Below, piece after piece: positions 1 through 6,776 of a stretch of DNA of 18,157 nucleotides. Origin of the DNA: Candidatus Wolframiiraptor sp. EX4484-121 (GTDB taxonomy: Archaea; Thermoproteota; Nitrososphaeria_A; Caldarchaeales; Wolframiiraptoraceae); assembly GCA_002255105.1 (NCBI GenBank), contig NJEK01000002.1, positions 1-18,157 of the forward strand, read 5' to 3'. Every line of letters begins with the position of its first letter. Position 1 is the stretch's first letter. Under the pieces are notes generated by a model. It did no database searches and was not told where the DNA came from. It saw only the letters and a list, made by a program, of their open reading frames with translations. The position numbers and the translations under genes are program-made.

Positions 1-321
1 GTAGAGGTCTTTACCAGCGAGGACGGCGGCATATACTTCAAGTTCGAGATGGAGGCTCCTCCATTCCCCGGAAAAGATCTCGAAGAGAAGGCCATGGAGA
101 TAGTCAGGAATAGTCCGATGGTTCAAGAAGTCATCGGCAGCGACTATGAGATCGTCGCCGTCGGGTTCAAGCTACCTTCCAGCGGAGAACCTGTGATCGT
201 CGTGGTCAAGGCATCGGATGGAACATGCTTTAGGCTGACTGTCGACCTAGATCAAGGCACGGTGAAGTCCATAGAAAAGACCGAAGTATGCGGGGTAGAG
301 CTGACCTCGAGAGCTGGCTAA
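1..321 (+). CDS. C-terminal part of an unknown protein, possible PepSY-like fold
   Basis: The frame is open from base 1, with no stop before the in-frame ATG at 49, so this is most likely the 3' end of a gene that starts outside the window. About 106 residues are visible. The C-terminal 70 residues read as a helix (EKAMEIVRNSP) followed by short beta strands (EIVAVGFKL, PVIVVVKA, CFRLTVDLDQG, VKSIEK). That pattern, with a DxxxGxV-type hairpin, recalls PepSY-like domains, which often sit outside the membrane. There are two cysteines (in DGTCF and EVCGV) that could pair. No catalytic motif and no membrane segment are visible in this part. The next gene starts 69 bp downstream on the same strand and encodes a membrane-bound regulator, so a functional link is possible but unproven. 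The family assignment is tentative. Confidence 0.6.
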   Translation, partial: VEVFTSEDGGIYFKFEMEAPPFPGKDLEEKAMEIVRNSPMVQEVIGSDYEIVAVGFKLPSSGEPVIVVVKASDGTCFRLTVDLDQGTVKSIEKTEVCGVELTSRAG

Positions 322-348
322 TCATGAAATCGGCGTTCAACCCCCCTC

Positions 349-383
349 CATTTTTTATCTTTCTATCCCCTATCTTGGAGGTG
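349..383 (+). promoter_or_regulatory. T-rich tract and Shine-Dalgarno before the wHTH gene
   Basis: A T-rich run (ATTTTTTATCTTTC, about 351-364) lies 30 bp after the stop of the first gene. Oligo-T tracts are the usual archaeal termination signal, and the same run contains a TATA-like TTTTTTAT about 35 bp before the next start. GGAGGTG at 377-383 is a strong Shine-Dalgarno. It sits 9 nt before ATG 391 and 6 nt before the in-frame TTG 388. Whether the run works as terminator, promoter or both cannot be decided here. Confidence 0.4.
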
Positions 384-390
384 TGGTTTG

Positions 391-891
391 ATGTGGGATA
401 GGAGGGCTTGCTTGGCGCTGGCCTCGGCTCTATTCGCAGTCTCAGCCTTCATCCTGGCGCTTAAGCTCCTCCAGCCAGCCTCGATAAATGTCTATCTGGG
501 GACGGGCGAGAACAGCACCCTAGTGGCGAGGATTCCGGGATTCTATACCCAGATGGATTTGGTGGTGGTTTTGGTCTTCTCGATAATCCTAGGAGCATCC
601 GGGACATTCATCCTACTATCGAGGCCAGCTGGGGTAGGTGAGCCCCTCTGGAAGCAGACCCTAGAGGAGAGGAGGAAGGGTTGGGAGGAGGTCTCCAAAA
701 CCCTGAAAGACGATGAGAGGAGGGTATATGAGGCGATCTTGGAGGCTGGCGGGATGATAAATCAAAGTGAGCTGCCTGAGAAGACCGGATTATCCAAGAC
801 GAGCGTGAGCAGGGCCCTAGACCTCCTAGAGAGCAGGGGATTGGTCGAGAGAAGGAGGAGGGGAATGGGGAACGTAATCCTCCTGAAGTGA
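391..891 (+). CDS. Membrane-anchored winged-helix transcriptional regulator
   Basis: A protein of 166 residues with two membrane helices followed by a DNA-binding domain. Helix 1 is at about 6-27 and helix 2 at about 57-76, with about 29 residues between them that probably face outside (INVYLGTGENSTLV...). After a charged linker, residues 104-165 form a MarR/winged-helix-like domain. KDDERRVYEAILEAGG is helix 1, QSELPEKTGLSKTSVSRALD is the helix-turn-helix, and GLVERRRRGMGNVILL is the wing. Archaea carry many such membrane-tethered regulators; their DNA targets and signals are mostly unknown. I prefer ATG 391 to TTG 388 because of codon strength and Shine-Dalgarno spacing. The gene ends 12 bp from the converging serS stop, and the palindrome ATGGCGCCAT lies between them. 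Confidence 0.75.
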   Translation: MWDRRACLALASALFAVSAFILALKLLQPASINVYLGTGENSTLVARIPGFYTQMDLVVVLVFSIILGASGTFILLSRPAGVGEPLWKQTLEERRKGWEEVSKTLKDDERRVYEAILEAGGMINQSELPEKTGLSKTSVSRALDLLESRGLVERRRRGMGNVILLK

Positions 892-903
892 TGGCGCCAT
901 GTC

Positions 904-2442
904 CTAGGTTACGGTCTTCGGAGGCTCTGGAAGTTCCCCAATCTTATCCCTGACCGCCTTCGGCCATTCATCGAAGTCGAACCCATGCCTCGCCAAGAAT
1001 CCCGCGGCCCACCTAGTCAGTCCATGGCCTACGCATCCAGTCCAGATCTCTCTACCCCTCGCCTCCTTTATCTTGAAGCGGCTGACGTAGAAGTCTCGGT
1101 GGACGCTCGCCGCGGTTATCTCAAGCCACTCAGCCTCATCCCTTGGCCCACGATATGGTAGATAGACCTCGATGTCGAGGGTTGGGATTCTATCTATACT
1201 TGAGACGTCTATCATCCTCTTGGCAGCCTCCTCCGGGGAGAGGTAAAATGGGGCTCCCGCGACTATCCTCCACTCCATATCCAAGTCCTTATCAACCAGC
1301 TCGACGGTTAGGTCTGTGACCTTGTTCCTTATCTCGATAACCTCTTCGGGCGAGCTTAGGAAGACCATCTCAAGCCTCCAGAACTCGTTCGTCCTAACTA
1401 TCCCCTCAACCCCTCCAGCCTCGTTCCTCCAAGTCCACCCTCCCAGGAGGTCGTATGCCTTTATGGGTAGGTCTTCGAGTCTGACGATCTCTCCGCTGAA
1501 GAACTGGTAGAATGGGGTGCATTGGATCGCCTCCAACACGTATTGAGGCTCGCTCAGAATCTCCTTCAGCAAATCCGTTCTAAGCTCCCTCCTCAGCCTA
1601 TACTCCCGCTTGAATTCGTCGAATTTGCTCGGATCCCTCGGGGGGACGCATACGTAGAATACTCCCTCGGGCAGGTGCTCGACGTAGGTTGAGAGCTTCT
1701 TGAAGACCTCGATGGGCATAAGCCTCGGAAACATCCACTCCCTGAATCCAAGCGGCTTCGCAACCCTCTCGATCAGGAGCTCCGAGATCGCTCGGAGGAG
1801 GGCGGCCATGGGTGGAGTGTAGATCCACTGCCCCCTCGCCGGATAACGTTTAATCCAGCCCAGCCTCTCAGCCTCGGCCGCGACCCGCGCGCTCAGCTTG
1901 AAGGGCTTCTCCGCTCCACGCTTGATGGTCGCTCCGAATGGCGCGAGCTTCTCGGCCTTAACCTCGGCTCTCTCCTCCCTCAATAGGCTGAGCCTTATCG
2001 CCCTGTCGACGGTTCTCTCCCTGATATCGCGGTCGGTTAAACCTCTAAACCTTAGAATAAGATTTCCTTCAGCTTCCCGGACTTCAGCGACCCCTTTCAG
2101 GAGTTCTCTAGCCTTGGATTCTCCGACATGGCCGCCCTTGAGGATCACTTCGAGCTCCTCGACGAACACCCTTCTCGCACCTATTTTTTTGGCCCCAAGC
2201 CTCCTCGCCAACCGATTCTTTAATCTCAGAAGGGCGTCGTGCGCTCTCAGAACCCGCCCCGATCTAAGCTCAAGCCTCAGCCTCCTCCCATCGATCGAGT
2301 ATCTCTCTATCTCCGTCCCTTCCTCCCCGGCTCTCCTGAATGCTTGGCCCGCCTCCTTCACGGCGTCAGCTATCTCCTGAGCCGCCTGGCTTAGGTCTGA
2401 GCTAAACTCTATGAATCCTTTAAGATTTATTCTTAGCTCCAC
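904..2442 (-). CDS. serS: Seryl-tRNA synthetase, type 2 (methanogen type)
   Basis: Attaches serine to tRNA-Ser in the cytoplasm. The 512 residues match the length of the rare archaeal class II SerRS, which has an idiosyncratic N-terminal tRNA-binding domain (about 1-165) rather than the long coiled coil of common SerRS. The catalytic core carries an active-site zinc in this family. The likely ligands are Cys308 (AIQCTPFYQFF), Glu358 (FWRLEMVF, motif 2 region) and Cys470 (WTGCVGHGLTRW, motif 3 region), in the same order as Cys/Glu/Cys in the Methanosarcina barkeri enzyme. Motif 2 includes WRNEAGG at 338-344. The start is GTG at 2442. An in-frame stop lies three codons upstream and no Shine-Dalgarno is visible, so the message may be leaderless. 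It diverges from pcn. Type-2 SerRS was first described in methanogens, so it is a useful lineage marker. Confidence 0.93.
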   Translation of the reverse strand: MELRINLKGFIEFSSDLSQAAQEIADAVKEAGQAFRRAGEEGTEIERYSIDGRRLRLELRSGRVLRAHDALLRLKNRLARRLGAKKIGARRVFVEELEVILKGGHVGESKARELLKGVAEVREAEGNLILRFRGLTDRDIRERTVDRAIRLSLLREERAEVKAEKLAPFGATIKRGAEKPFKLSARVAAEAERLGWIKRYPARGQWIYTPPMAALLRAISELLIERVAKPLGFREWMFPRLMPIEVFKKLSTYVEHLPEGVFYVCVPPRDPSKFDEFKREYRLRRELRTDLLKEILSEPQYVLEAIQCTPFYQFFSGEIVRLEDLPIKAYDLLGGWTWRNEAGGVEGIVRTNEFWRLEMVFLSSPEEVIEIRNKVTDLTVELVDKDLDMEWRIVAGAPFYLSPEEAAKRMIDVSSIDRIPTLDIEVYLPYRGPRDEAEWLEITAASVHRDFYVSRFKIKEARGREIWTGCVGHGLTRWAAGFLARHGFDFDEWPKAVRDKIGELPEPPKTVT

Positions 2443-2660
2443 CGCCGGTCAAATCAAATCATTACATCAACGTGTATATCAAGATACCGCCCAACCGCCG
2501 TCGAGGATTCTTAACGTGATGACTTCGGCGGGGGCCACGATCGCCGCGCACCCTCCCACTAAGATCTGGAGTATCTGCGGGTATGACCTAAGAGGATATT
2601 CGAAGGCGAGGTTGAATCAACCTTAATTAAGCCCCAGCGCACTAGAAATCCCGAGGAGAG
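2443..2660. promoter_or_regulatory. Divergent intergenic region between serS and pcn
   Basis: This 218-bp gap is the longest non-coding stretch in the window. On the pcn side, TTAATTAA at 2623-2630 is TATA-like and lies about 34 bp before the start. GAGGAGAG at 2653-2660 is a Shine-Dalgarno very close to ATG 2661. On the serS side, GATATA on the minus strand (2475-2480) is a weak TATA candidate. A plus-strand frame is open through most of the gap (2411-2626), but it has no ribosome-binding site and overlaps serS, so I regard it as chance. Confidence 0.4.
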
Positions 2661-3425
2661 ATGTCGTTTAGGATGAGGTTGCCGAGCGCCGACTACTTCT
2701 CAGACCTAATGAAGGCCATCCAAGCGGTGGTCGATGAGGGAACCTTCAAGATAAGTCAGGACGGAATGAGGCTTATAGCCATGGATCCTGCGCACATCTC
2801 CCTAGTCGACTTCGAGCTAAGCAGCTCCGCAGCCGAGGAATACGCCTGCGAGGGAGAGCTTCAGATGACCATAAGCATATCCGAGCTCATGAAGTTCTTG
2901 AAGAGGGCTAAGAAGGGTGAGAGCCTGACCCTCTCCTACGACGAGGATGCGAAGAAGCTCGAGCTGACGCTGGTCGACGCGACCGGATCTAGAGAGAAGA
3001 TATTCACCTTAAACACCCTGGAGACCGTCGAGGCCAGAAGCGTCACCCCGAGATTGAGCTTTGATGCGAAGGCGAGGGTAAGCGTCGACGTGGTTAGGGA
3101 CGCGGTTAGGGATAGCGGGGTTGTTAGCGATTATGTGAAAATAACGATAAATCCCGACGCTGTGATCTTCTTGGCTAAGGGAGAGCTCGGAACTGTTCAA
3201 ACGAAGCTCTCGAAGATGGGAGCGGCGGTCTATGAGATCGAGGCGGATAAGGAGGTTTGGGCGCATTTCAGCATAAACTATCTCGATAAGATAGTTAAGC
3301 CCGCATCCTCTCTAAGCGATGAGGTGGTTATGCAGCTGTCGACCAATAAGCCGATAAAGCTCTCATTTCCGATACCGTCTGGAAGGCTCGAATACCTCAT
3401 CGCTCCTAGGATAGAGGGCGCCTAG
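2661..3425 (+). CDS. pcn: DNA polymerase sliding clamp (PCNA)
   Basis: The ring-shaped processivity factor that tethers DNA polymerase, FEN1, ligase and other PIP-box proteins to DNA. At 254 residues it has the normal archaeal length. Visible signatures are the N-terminal FRMRLPSADYFSDLMKAI, the conserved MRLIAMDPAHISLVDFEL (cut here as MRLIAMDPAHI and SLVDFEL), the acidic interdomain region around residues 110-130, and the C-terminal strand LEYLIAPRIE that binds PIP boxes. The two PCNA folds cover about 1-120 and 125-250. Only one clamp gene is visible, so I cannot tell a homotrimer from a heterotrimer. ATG 2661 follows GAGGAGAG directly and fits the family start. Confidence 0.96.
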   Translation: MSFRMRLPSADYFSDLMKAIQAVVDEGTFKISQDGMRLIAMDPAHISLVDFELSSSAAEEYACEGELQMTISISELMKFLKRAKKGESLTLSYDEDAKKLELTLVDATGSREKIFTLNTLETVEARSVTPRLSFDAKARVSVDVVRDAVRDSGVVSDYVKITINPDAVIFLAKGELGTVQTKLSKMGAAVYEIEADKEVWAHFSINYLDKIVKPASSLSDEVVMQLSTNKPIKLSFPIPSGRLEYLIAPRIEGA

Positions 3426-3441
3426 ATGGGGTCACCCCATC
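3425..3441 (+). repeat. Perfect inverted repeat touching the pcn stop codon
   Basis: GATGGGGT-C-ACCCCATC is an 8-bp perfect dyad around one central base. It starts at the last base of the pcn TAG. A second, imperfect hairpin (CTCCC AAG ... CTT GA GGGAG) follows at about 3456-3483. Archaea normally terminate at T tracts rather than hairpins, so this could be a 3'-end processing or stability element, a protein-binding dyad, or chance. No T tract follows it. Confidence 0.4.
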
Positions 3442-3544
3442 CGATAAGATAATAAGCTCCCAAGATCTTAAGACCTTGAGGGAGAACGATATTTGATCAC
3501 CGCGGGATCTCCTCATCGAGGTCCAAGGGGAGTGGTCTAAAGGC

Positions 3545-4717
3545 TTGAAGGCTCTCATAATAGGTGTAGGTGCAGTTGGGTCCGTTATAGCTAAACATTT
3601 GGCGAAGAGCGAGGAGGTTGAGGAGCTTATAATCGCCGATAAGAGCCTTGAGCGGGCGAAGAAGGTCGCCGCCGAGACTGGGAGGAGAAAAGCCGTTGCC
3701 AAGAGGGTAAATGCCCTAAATTATAGAAGGGTTGCGAAGCTCGCGAAAAACGTCGACATCTTGATAAACGCCACCCTACCGAAATACAATCTCTCACTCA
3801 TGAAGGCGTGCCTGGAGGCCGGAGCCCATTACATAGACTTGGCGAGCGACGACACCGATGAGCAGATAAAGCTCAATCGGAGGTTTAGAGAGCAGGGCTT
3901 AACCGCTCTGATCTGCATGGGCGAGGATCCGGGACTATCCAATATCTTGGCCAGATACGGGGTTGAGCAGCTCTCGAAGGCCAGGTCCATCAAGATAAGG
4001 GATTGTGAGAGCAGCATAATCAAGGGGATGAGAACCCATCTAACCCCACTCTACTCGAAGGAGGTCTACTTCAGCGAACTCTCAGAATCGGCCTACATCT
4101 ATCAAAATGGAAGATATAGGAGACTTCCTCCACTAAGCGGGTATGAGGAATACGAGTTCCCGCCGCCGATCGGGAGGATGCCCGTCTACGCCGTCTCCCA
4201 CGAAGAGGTCTTCACGATCCCAAAATATATAAAGGGTGTAAGGTATGTGGACTTCAAGCTCTTCATACCATCCGACGTCGTCCAGATACTCAAGGTCCTG
4301 AAGGTCTTGGGCTTGCTGAGTAAGAGGAAGGTCAGGGTGGATGGCCAGGAGATCTCCCCCGCGAAGGTCTTATATGCAGTTCTCCCGGATCCGGAGGAAC
4401 TTGTAGGAAAGGTCTCAGGTTATGCCGGGATAGTCGTTGAGGTCGAGGGTAGAAAAAATAAGAGGCGGGTCAAGCACGTCCTCTACACCCTAATGAGCCA
4501 TGAGGAGGCATATAAAGAGTTTGACACAACCGCCACGGCATATTTAACCGGGACCCCGCCGGCGGTGGCGGCCTTAATGATTGCTAGTGGGGAGATAAGG
4601 GAGAGGGGAGTTTACCCGCCTGAGAACCTGAAGCCCGAGCCCATCCTCAGGAGCCTCGCGGAGTATGATATAATGATAAGCGACTTGGTTACCGAGGAAA
4701 CGCCAATAACGAGATAA
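3545..4717 (+). CDS. Saccharopine dehydrogenase family NAD(P)-dependent oxidoreductase
   Basis: A 390-residue two-domain oxidoreductase. The N-terminus is a classic Rossmann nucleotide-binding motif (GVGAVGSVIA, residues 7-16), with an acidic residue at the end of strand 2 (IIADKS) that suggests NAD preference. DILINATLP (about 76-84) and HYIDLASDD (about 98-106) are typical saccharopine reductase-like core motifs. The C-terminal half (from about 125) matches the catalytic domain of the family, ending in YLTGTPPAVAALMIASGEI, the closing helix common to saccharopine reductases and carboxynorspermidine synthases. Which substrate it uses (lysine metabolism, polyamine synthesis or other) cannot be read from the sequence. 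TTG 3545 is chosen because MKALIIGVGAVG puts the Rossmann strand at the usual place, with GGGGAG about 11 nt upstream. The 119-bp gap from pcn suggests separate or attenuated expression. Confidence 0.85.
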   Translation: MKALIIGVGAVGSVIAKHLAKSEEVEELIIADKSLERAKKVAAETGRRKAVAKRVNALNYRRVAKLAKNVDILINATLPKYNLSLMKACLEAGAHYIDLASDDTDEQIKLNRRFREQGLTALICMGEDPGLSNILARYGVEQLSKARSIKIRDCESSIIKGMRTHLTPLYSKEVYFSELSESAYIYQNGRYRRLPPLSGYEEYEFPPPIGRMPVYAVSHEEVFTIPKYIKGVRYVDFKLFIPSDVVQILKVLKVLGLLSKRKVRVDGQEISPAKVLYAVLPDPEELVGKVSGYAGIVVEVEGRKNKRRVKHVLYTLMSHEEAYKEFDTTATAYLTGTPPAVAALMIASGEIRERGVYPPENLKPEPILRSLAEYDIMISDLVTEETPITR

Positions 4718-4720
4718 GCT

Positions 4721-4731
4721 AAAATAAAAAG
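4721..4731 (+). promoter_or_regulatory. TATA-like box before tRNA-Pro
   Basis: TAAAATAAAAA is centred about 26 bp upstream of the first base of the tRNA at 4752, the normal distance for an archaeal box A. It lies directly after the stop of the preceding oxidoreductase gene. Confidence 0.4.
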
Positions 4732-4751
4732 CCGGATCAACTAGCAGAGTG

Positions 4752-4826
4752 GGGGCCGTGGTCTAGCTTGGCTATGATTCGCGGCTCGGGCCCGCGAGGT
4801 CCTGGGTTCAAATCCCAGCGGCCCCA
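4752..4826 (+). tRNA. tRNA-Pro(CGG)
   Basis: A full cloverleaf is visible. The acceptor GGGGCCG (4752-4758) pairs with CGGCCCC (4819-4825), with A as discriminator. The anticodon stem CGCGG/CCGCG encloses the 7-base loop CTCGGGC, giving anticodon CGG, which reads CCG (Pro). The T stem CTGGG/CCCAG encloses TTCAAAT. No intron is present, and the following bases are CCT, so the CCA end is not encoded. Confidence 0.95.
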
Positions 4827-4827
4827 C

Positions 4828-4842
4828 CTCCTCAATAAGGAG
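4828..4842. repeat. Small hairpin after tRNA-Pro
   Basis: CTCCT-CAATA-AGGAG forms a 5-bp stem with a 5-base loop, between the tRNA 3' end and the stop of the converging membrane-protein gene. It may help separate the two converging transcripts or be chance. Confidence 0.25.
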
Positions 4843-4866
4843 CTATAGGCTATCTGGTGAAGCTTG

Positions 4867-5220
4867 TCATTCAAATCGGCTTTCTTTTCGCCTCCCCGCC
4901 ATTATCTTGATGTTCTCATAGAAGAATATTATAAAGGAGATCGCCAAACCTGAGCCGCATATAATCGAGAGAGTAGTGTAAATATTGCCTCGGATTAAGT
5001 TGAAGCAGTAGAATACGTGGGCGCTCACGTTAACGGTCATCATGATAATTCCCATGAGTAGTATTTTGAGAGCTCTTATTATCCTCACCCTCTCTAGGAA
5101 GATTCTGGCTATGAAGGTTTCAGGGCTTCTTCTAGCCAATAACATCGCTGTGAATGCTAGGATTAAGGCGGTTCCGGTGAGCGCCATTCCTAGAAACGCC
5201 CCATAGCTTACTCCGCTCAT
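4867..5220 (-). CDS. Small three-helix membrane protein, function unknown
   Basis: I do not recognise this 117-residue protein. It has three strongly hydrophobic segments at about 6-28, 49-70 and 80-102. A basic loop after the first helix (ARRSPETFIARIFLERVRIIR) and a basic C-terminus (KIMAGRRKESRFE) suggest that both lie in the cytoplasm. Its ATG overlaps the stop of the upstream gene in an ATGA, with AGGTGATC as Shine-Dalgarno, so the two are translationally coupled. The layout (long first helix, basic amphipathic linker with an R[IL]FL motif, then two helices) matches that of the upstream gene, suggesting an ancient tandem duplication or a heteromeric pair. No active-site residue is evident. 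Confidence 0.65.
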   Translation of the reverse strand: MSGVSYGAFLGMALTGTALILAFTAMLLARRSPETFIARIFLERVRIIRALKILLMGIIMMTVNVSAHVFYCFNLIRGNIYTTLSIICGSGLAISFIIFFYENIKIMAGRRKESRFE

Positions 5221-5537
5221 CTGATCACCTCATAGAGTTTATGGAGCCCATAGAAAAAGAATGGCAGGGATAGTGATACGAGATATCTCCCGACCTCCCT
5301 CACGATATAATTCTCGACGAGGAGCGTTGCGGTGAACGTGTAGACCAGGATTAATCCCGTAAGTATCACCAGATTAACCTTGTGAAACTTTTTAGCGGCG
5401 AGGAAAAGCCTACCAGCGACCACGGTTACCTTCTTAAGTCTCATTAAGATCTTAATTATGTCTATTAAAATGAGGACGCAGAAAACCAGAGATACACACG
5501 CACGCAGGAGGGCGCTTAGCTCGAGCATCTTCGGCAT
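5217..5537 (-). CDS. Small three-helix membrane protein, first gene of a two-gene operon
   Basis: An unrecognised protein of 106 residues with three membrane segments at about 7-29, 53-75 and 84-103. The loop between the first two is strongly basic (MRLKKVTVVAGRLFLAAKKFHK), which places it in the cytoplasm by the positive-inside rule. It is translationally coupled to the downstream 117-residue membrane protein. ATG 5537 is the first start. The in-frame ATG three codons later (5528) is also possible: a minus-strand TTAAAT at 5555-5560 lies about 29 bp from it, suitable for a leaderless transcript, and no good Shine-Dalgarno is seen for either. The gene diverges from a glycosyltransferase gene across 93 bp, so both may belong to cell-surface biology, but this is only context. 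Confidence 0.62.
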   Translation of the reverse strand: MPKMLELSALLRACVSLVFCVLILIDIIKILMRLKKVTVVAGRLFLAAKKFHKVNLVILTGLILVYTFTATLLVENYIVREVGRYLVSLSLPFFFYGLHKLYEVIR

Positions 5538-5630
5538 TTAGCCCATCATAGTAGATTTAAGAGTTTCGTGTCAAGGAATTCCAACAAATTTATCTTTTAC
5601 ATTTGAGCATTAAACCTCCGGGAGAGCTTC

Positions 5631-6776
5631 ATGGTTAGATTGGGATACGTCTCAACCTATCCTCCAACCCATTGCGGCATCGCCGAATATACCCGATTCC
5701 TTACCATGAGCCTGAAATCGATTTATCCGGAAGCTGAGATAATAATATTCTCCGACAGTGGATCGGATTATAGGAAGGAATCGCACGCGGAGATTAGGCC
5801 GTCATTTGAGAGAGGTTCAAGAGATTATCATAGGATATTGGATGAGCTTGGAGAGGTCGGAGGAGTAGATGTAATGCACATCCAACATGAATATGGGATT
5901 TTCGGGAAAAACGATGCGATACTTGATGCGTGTCTTGAAGCTAGGGATGAGAGGCTGGTTAAGGCGGTGATATTTACGATGCACAGCGTTCATCATCCAT
6001 TGGCAGGGCACTCCTACTCCTTAAACTTTCAAAGGAGATTGAACTCGGTTAATGCGGTCATAGTTCACAGCTACTTGATGGAGTTTGAGATTCAGCATCA
6101 GGGAGTCGATCCGCTGGTGATTCACAGGATTCCTCACGGCACACTCCTGAACCCCTATCTGGGACATCCTAGATATAAGTTGCTGAAGGACTTGGGGTTG
6201 AAAGAAAGCATGATTAAAGGCTTAACGTTATCTCTCTTCGGCTTCCTGAGAAAGGATAAAGGATTAGATATGCTGCTGGAGGCTTTGAGAGAAATCGGCT
6301 ACGAAGCGGGTTCGATGAATGTCATAATAGGTGGAGAGCTGAGGGACAAGGAGCTTTTAGAGCAGATAGAAGATCTTAGCAGGATCGCGAAGTTAATCTT
6401 CGTCGAGAAATACTTGACAAGCGACGAGATCCTCAAGATAGCATCTATCGCCGACGTAATATTGCTACCATATCGAGATAAGTATGGAGTGTACTCCGTG
6501 AGCGGGATACTGCATCTCTCGATGGGGAGCTTCAAACCCCTACTAGGCAGCAGAGTCCCAAGGTTAATAGAGATGTATCAGTTTGCGCCGAGAATGACAG
6601 TTCCTCCCAAGAAGCCGGCTGAGCTCGCAAAAAAGCTTAGATGGATGATAGATAACTACGATTACGCCGTTGCATATATGGCTCACCTCTATAGCTATGC
6701 TGTTAGGACCCAGTGGTTGAGGATTGCCAGAAGGCATCTAAACCTCTATCACGAGCTACTACGCTCCAAAAGCTAA
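5631..6776 (+). CDS. GT4-like (GT-B fold) glycosyltransferase
   Basis: A 381-residue protein with two Rossmann-like halves, as in GT-B glycosyltransferases. The N-terminal half opens with LGYVSTYPPTHCGIAEYTRFL (cut here as LGYVSTYPP and CGIAEYT), a signature of a GT4 subgroup. It continues with HIQHEYGIFG (about 84-93) and MHSVHHP. The C-terminal half begins near LTLSLFGFLRKDKGLDMLLEAL, the usual strand and donor-binding loop (GF..KDKG). The normal EX7E donor motif near the C-terminus is not present. The aligned place reads YGVYSVSGILHLSMGSFKPLL, with no glutamates at the expected positions. This looks characteristic of the subgroup, but the reaction mechanism and sugar are uncertain. GGGAG (5620-5624) is 6 nt before ATG. 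The last 18 bp overlap the converging hypB gene. Confidence 0.8.
   Translation: MVRLGYVSTYPPTHCGIAEYTRFLTMSLKSIYPEAEIIIFSDSGSDYRKESHAEIRPSFERGSRDYHRILDELGEVGGVDVMHIQHEYGIFGKNDAILDACLEARDERLVKAVIFTMHSVHHPLAGHSYSLNFQRRLNSVNAVIVHSYLMEFEIQHQGVDPLVIHRIPHGTLLNPYLGHPRYKLLKDLGLKESMIKGLTLSLFGFLRKDKGLDMLLEALREIGYEAGSMNVIIGGELRDKELLEQIEDLSRIAKLIFVEKYLTSDEILKIASIADVILLPYRDKYGVYSVSGILHLSMGSFKPLLGSRVPRLIEMYQFAPRMTVPPKKPAELAKKLRWMIDNYDYAVAYMAHLYSYAVRTQWLRIARRHLNLYHELLRSKS

Noticed and set aside
891..900. ATGGCGCCAT palindrome between the converging wHTH and serS genes
   Set aside because: A 10-bp palindrome overlapping a stop codon is expected by chance at this scale, and no repeat or T tract accompanies it.
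1898..2380. Long plus-strand open frame (160 codons) opposite serS
   Set aside because: It is the antisense of the clearly conserved N-terminal domain of type-2 SerRS. Its serine/leucine/arginine-rich translation is the usual shadow pattern of GC-rich genes.
2516..2522. GTGATGA, a C-box-like sequence in the serS-pcn gap
   Set aside because: No CTGA D or D' box follows within the 60 or so bases expected for an archaeal C/D box sRNA.
2411..2626. Plus-strand open frame of 71 codons across the serS-pcn gap
   Set aside because: It begins inside serS, has no Shine-Dalgarno, and its composition and lack of fold pattern look like chance translation of a promoter region.
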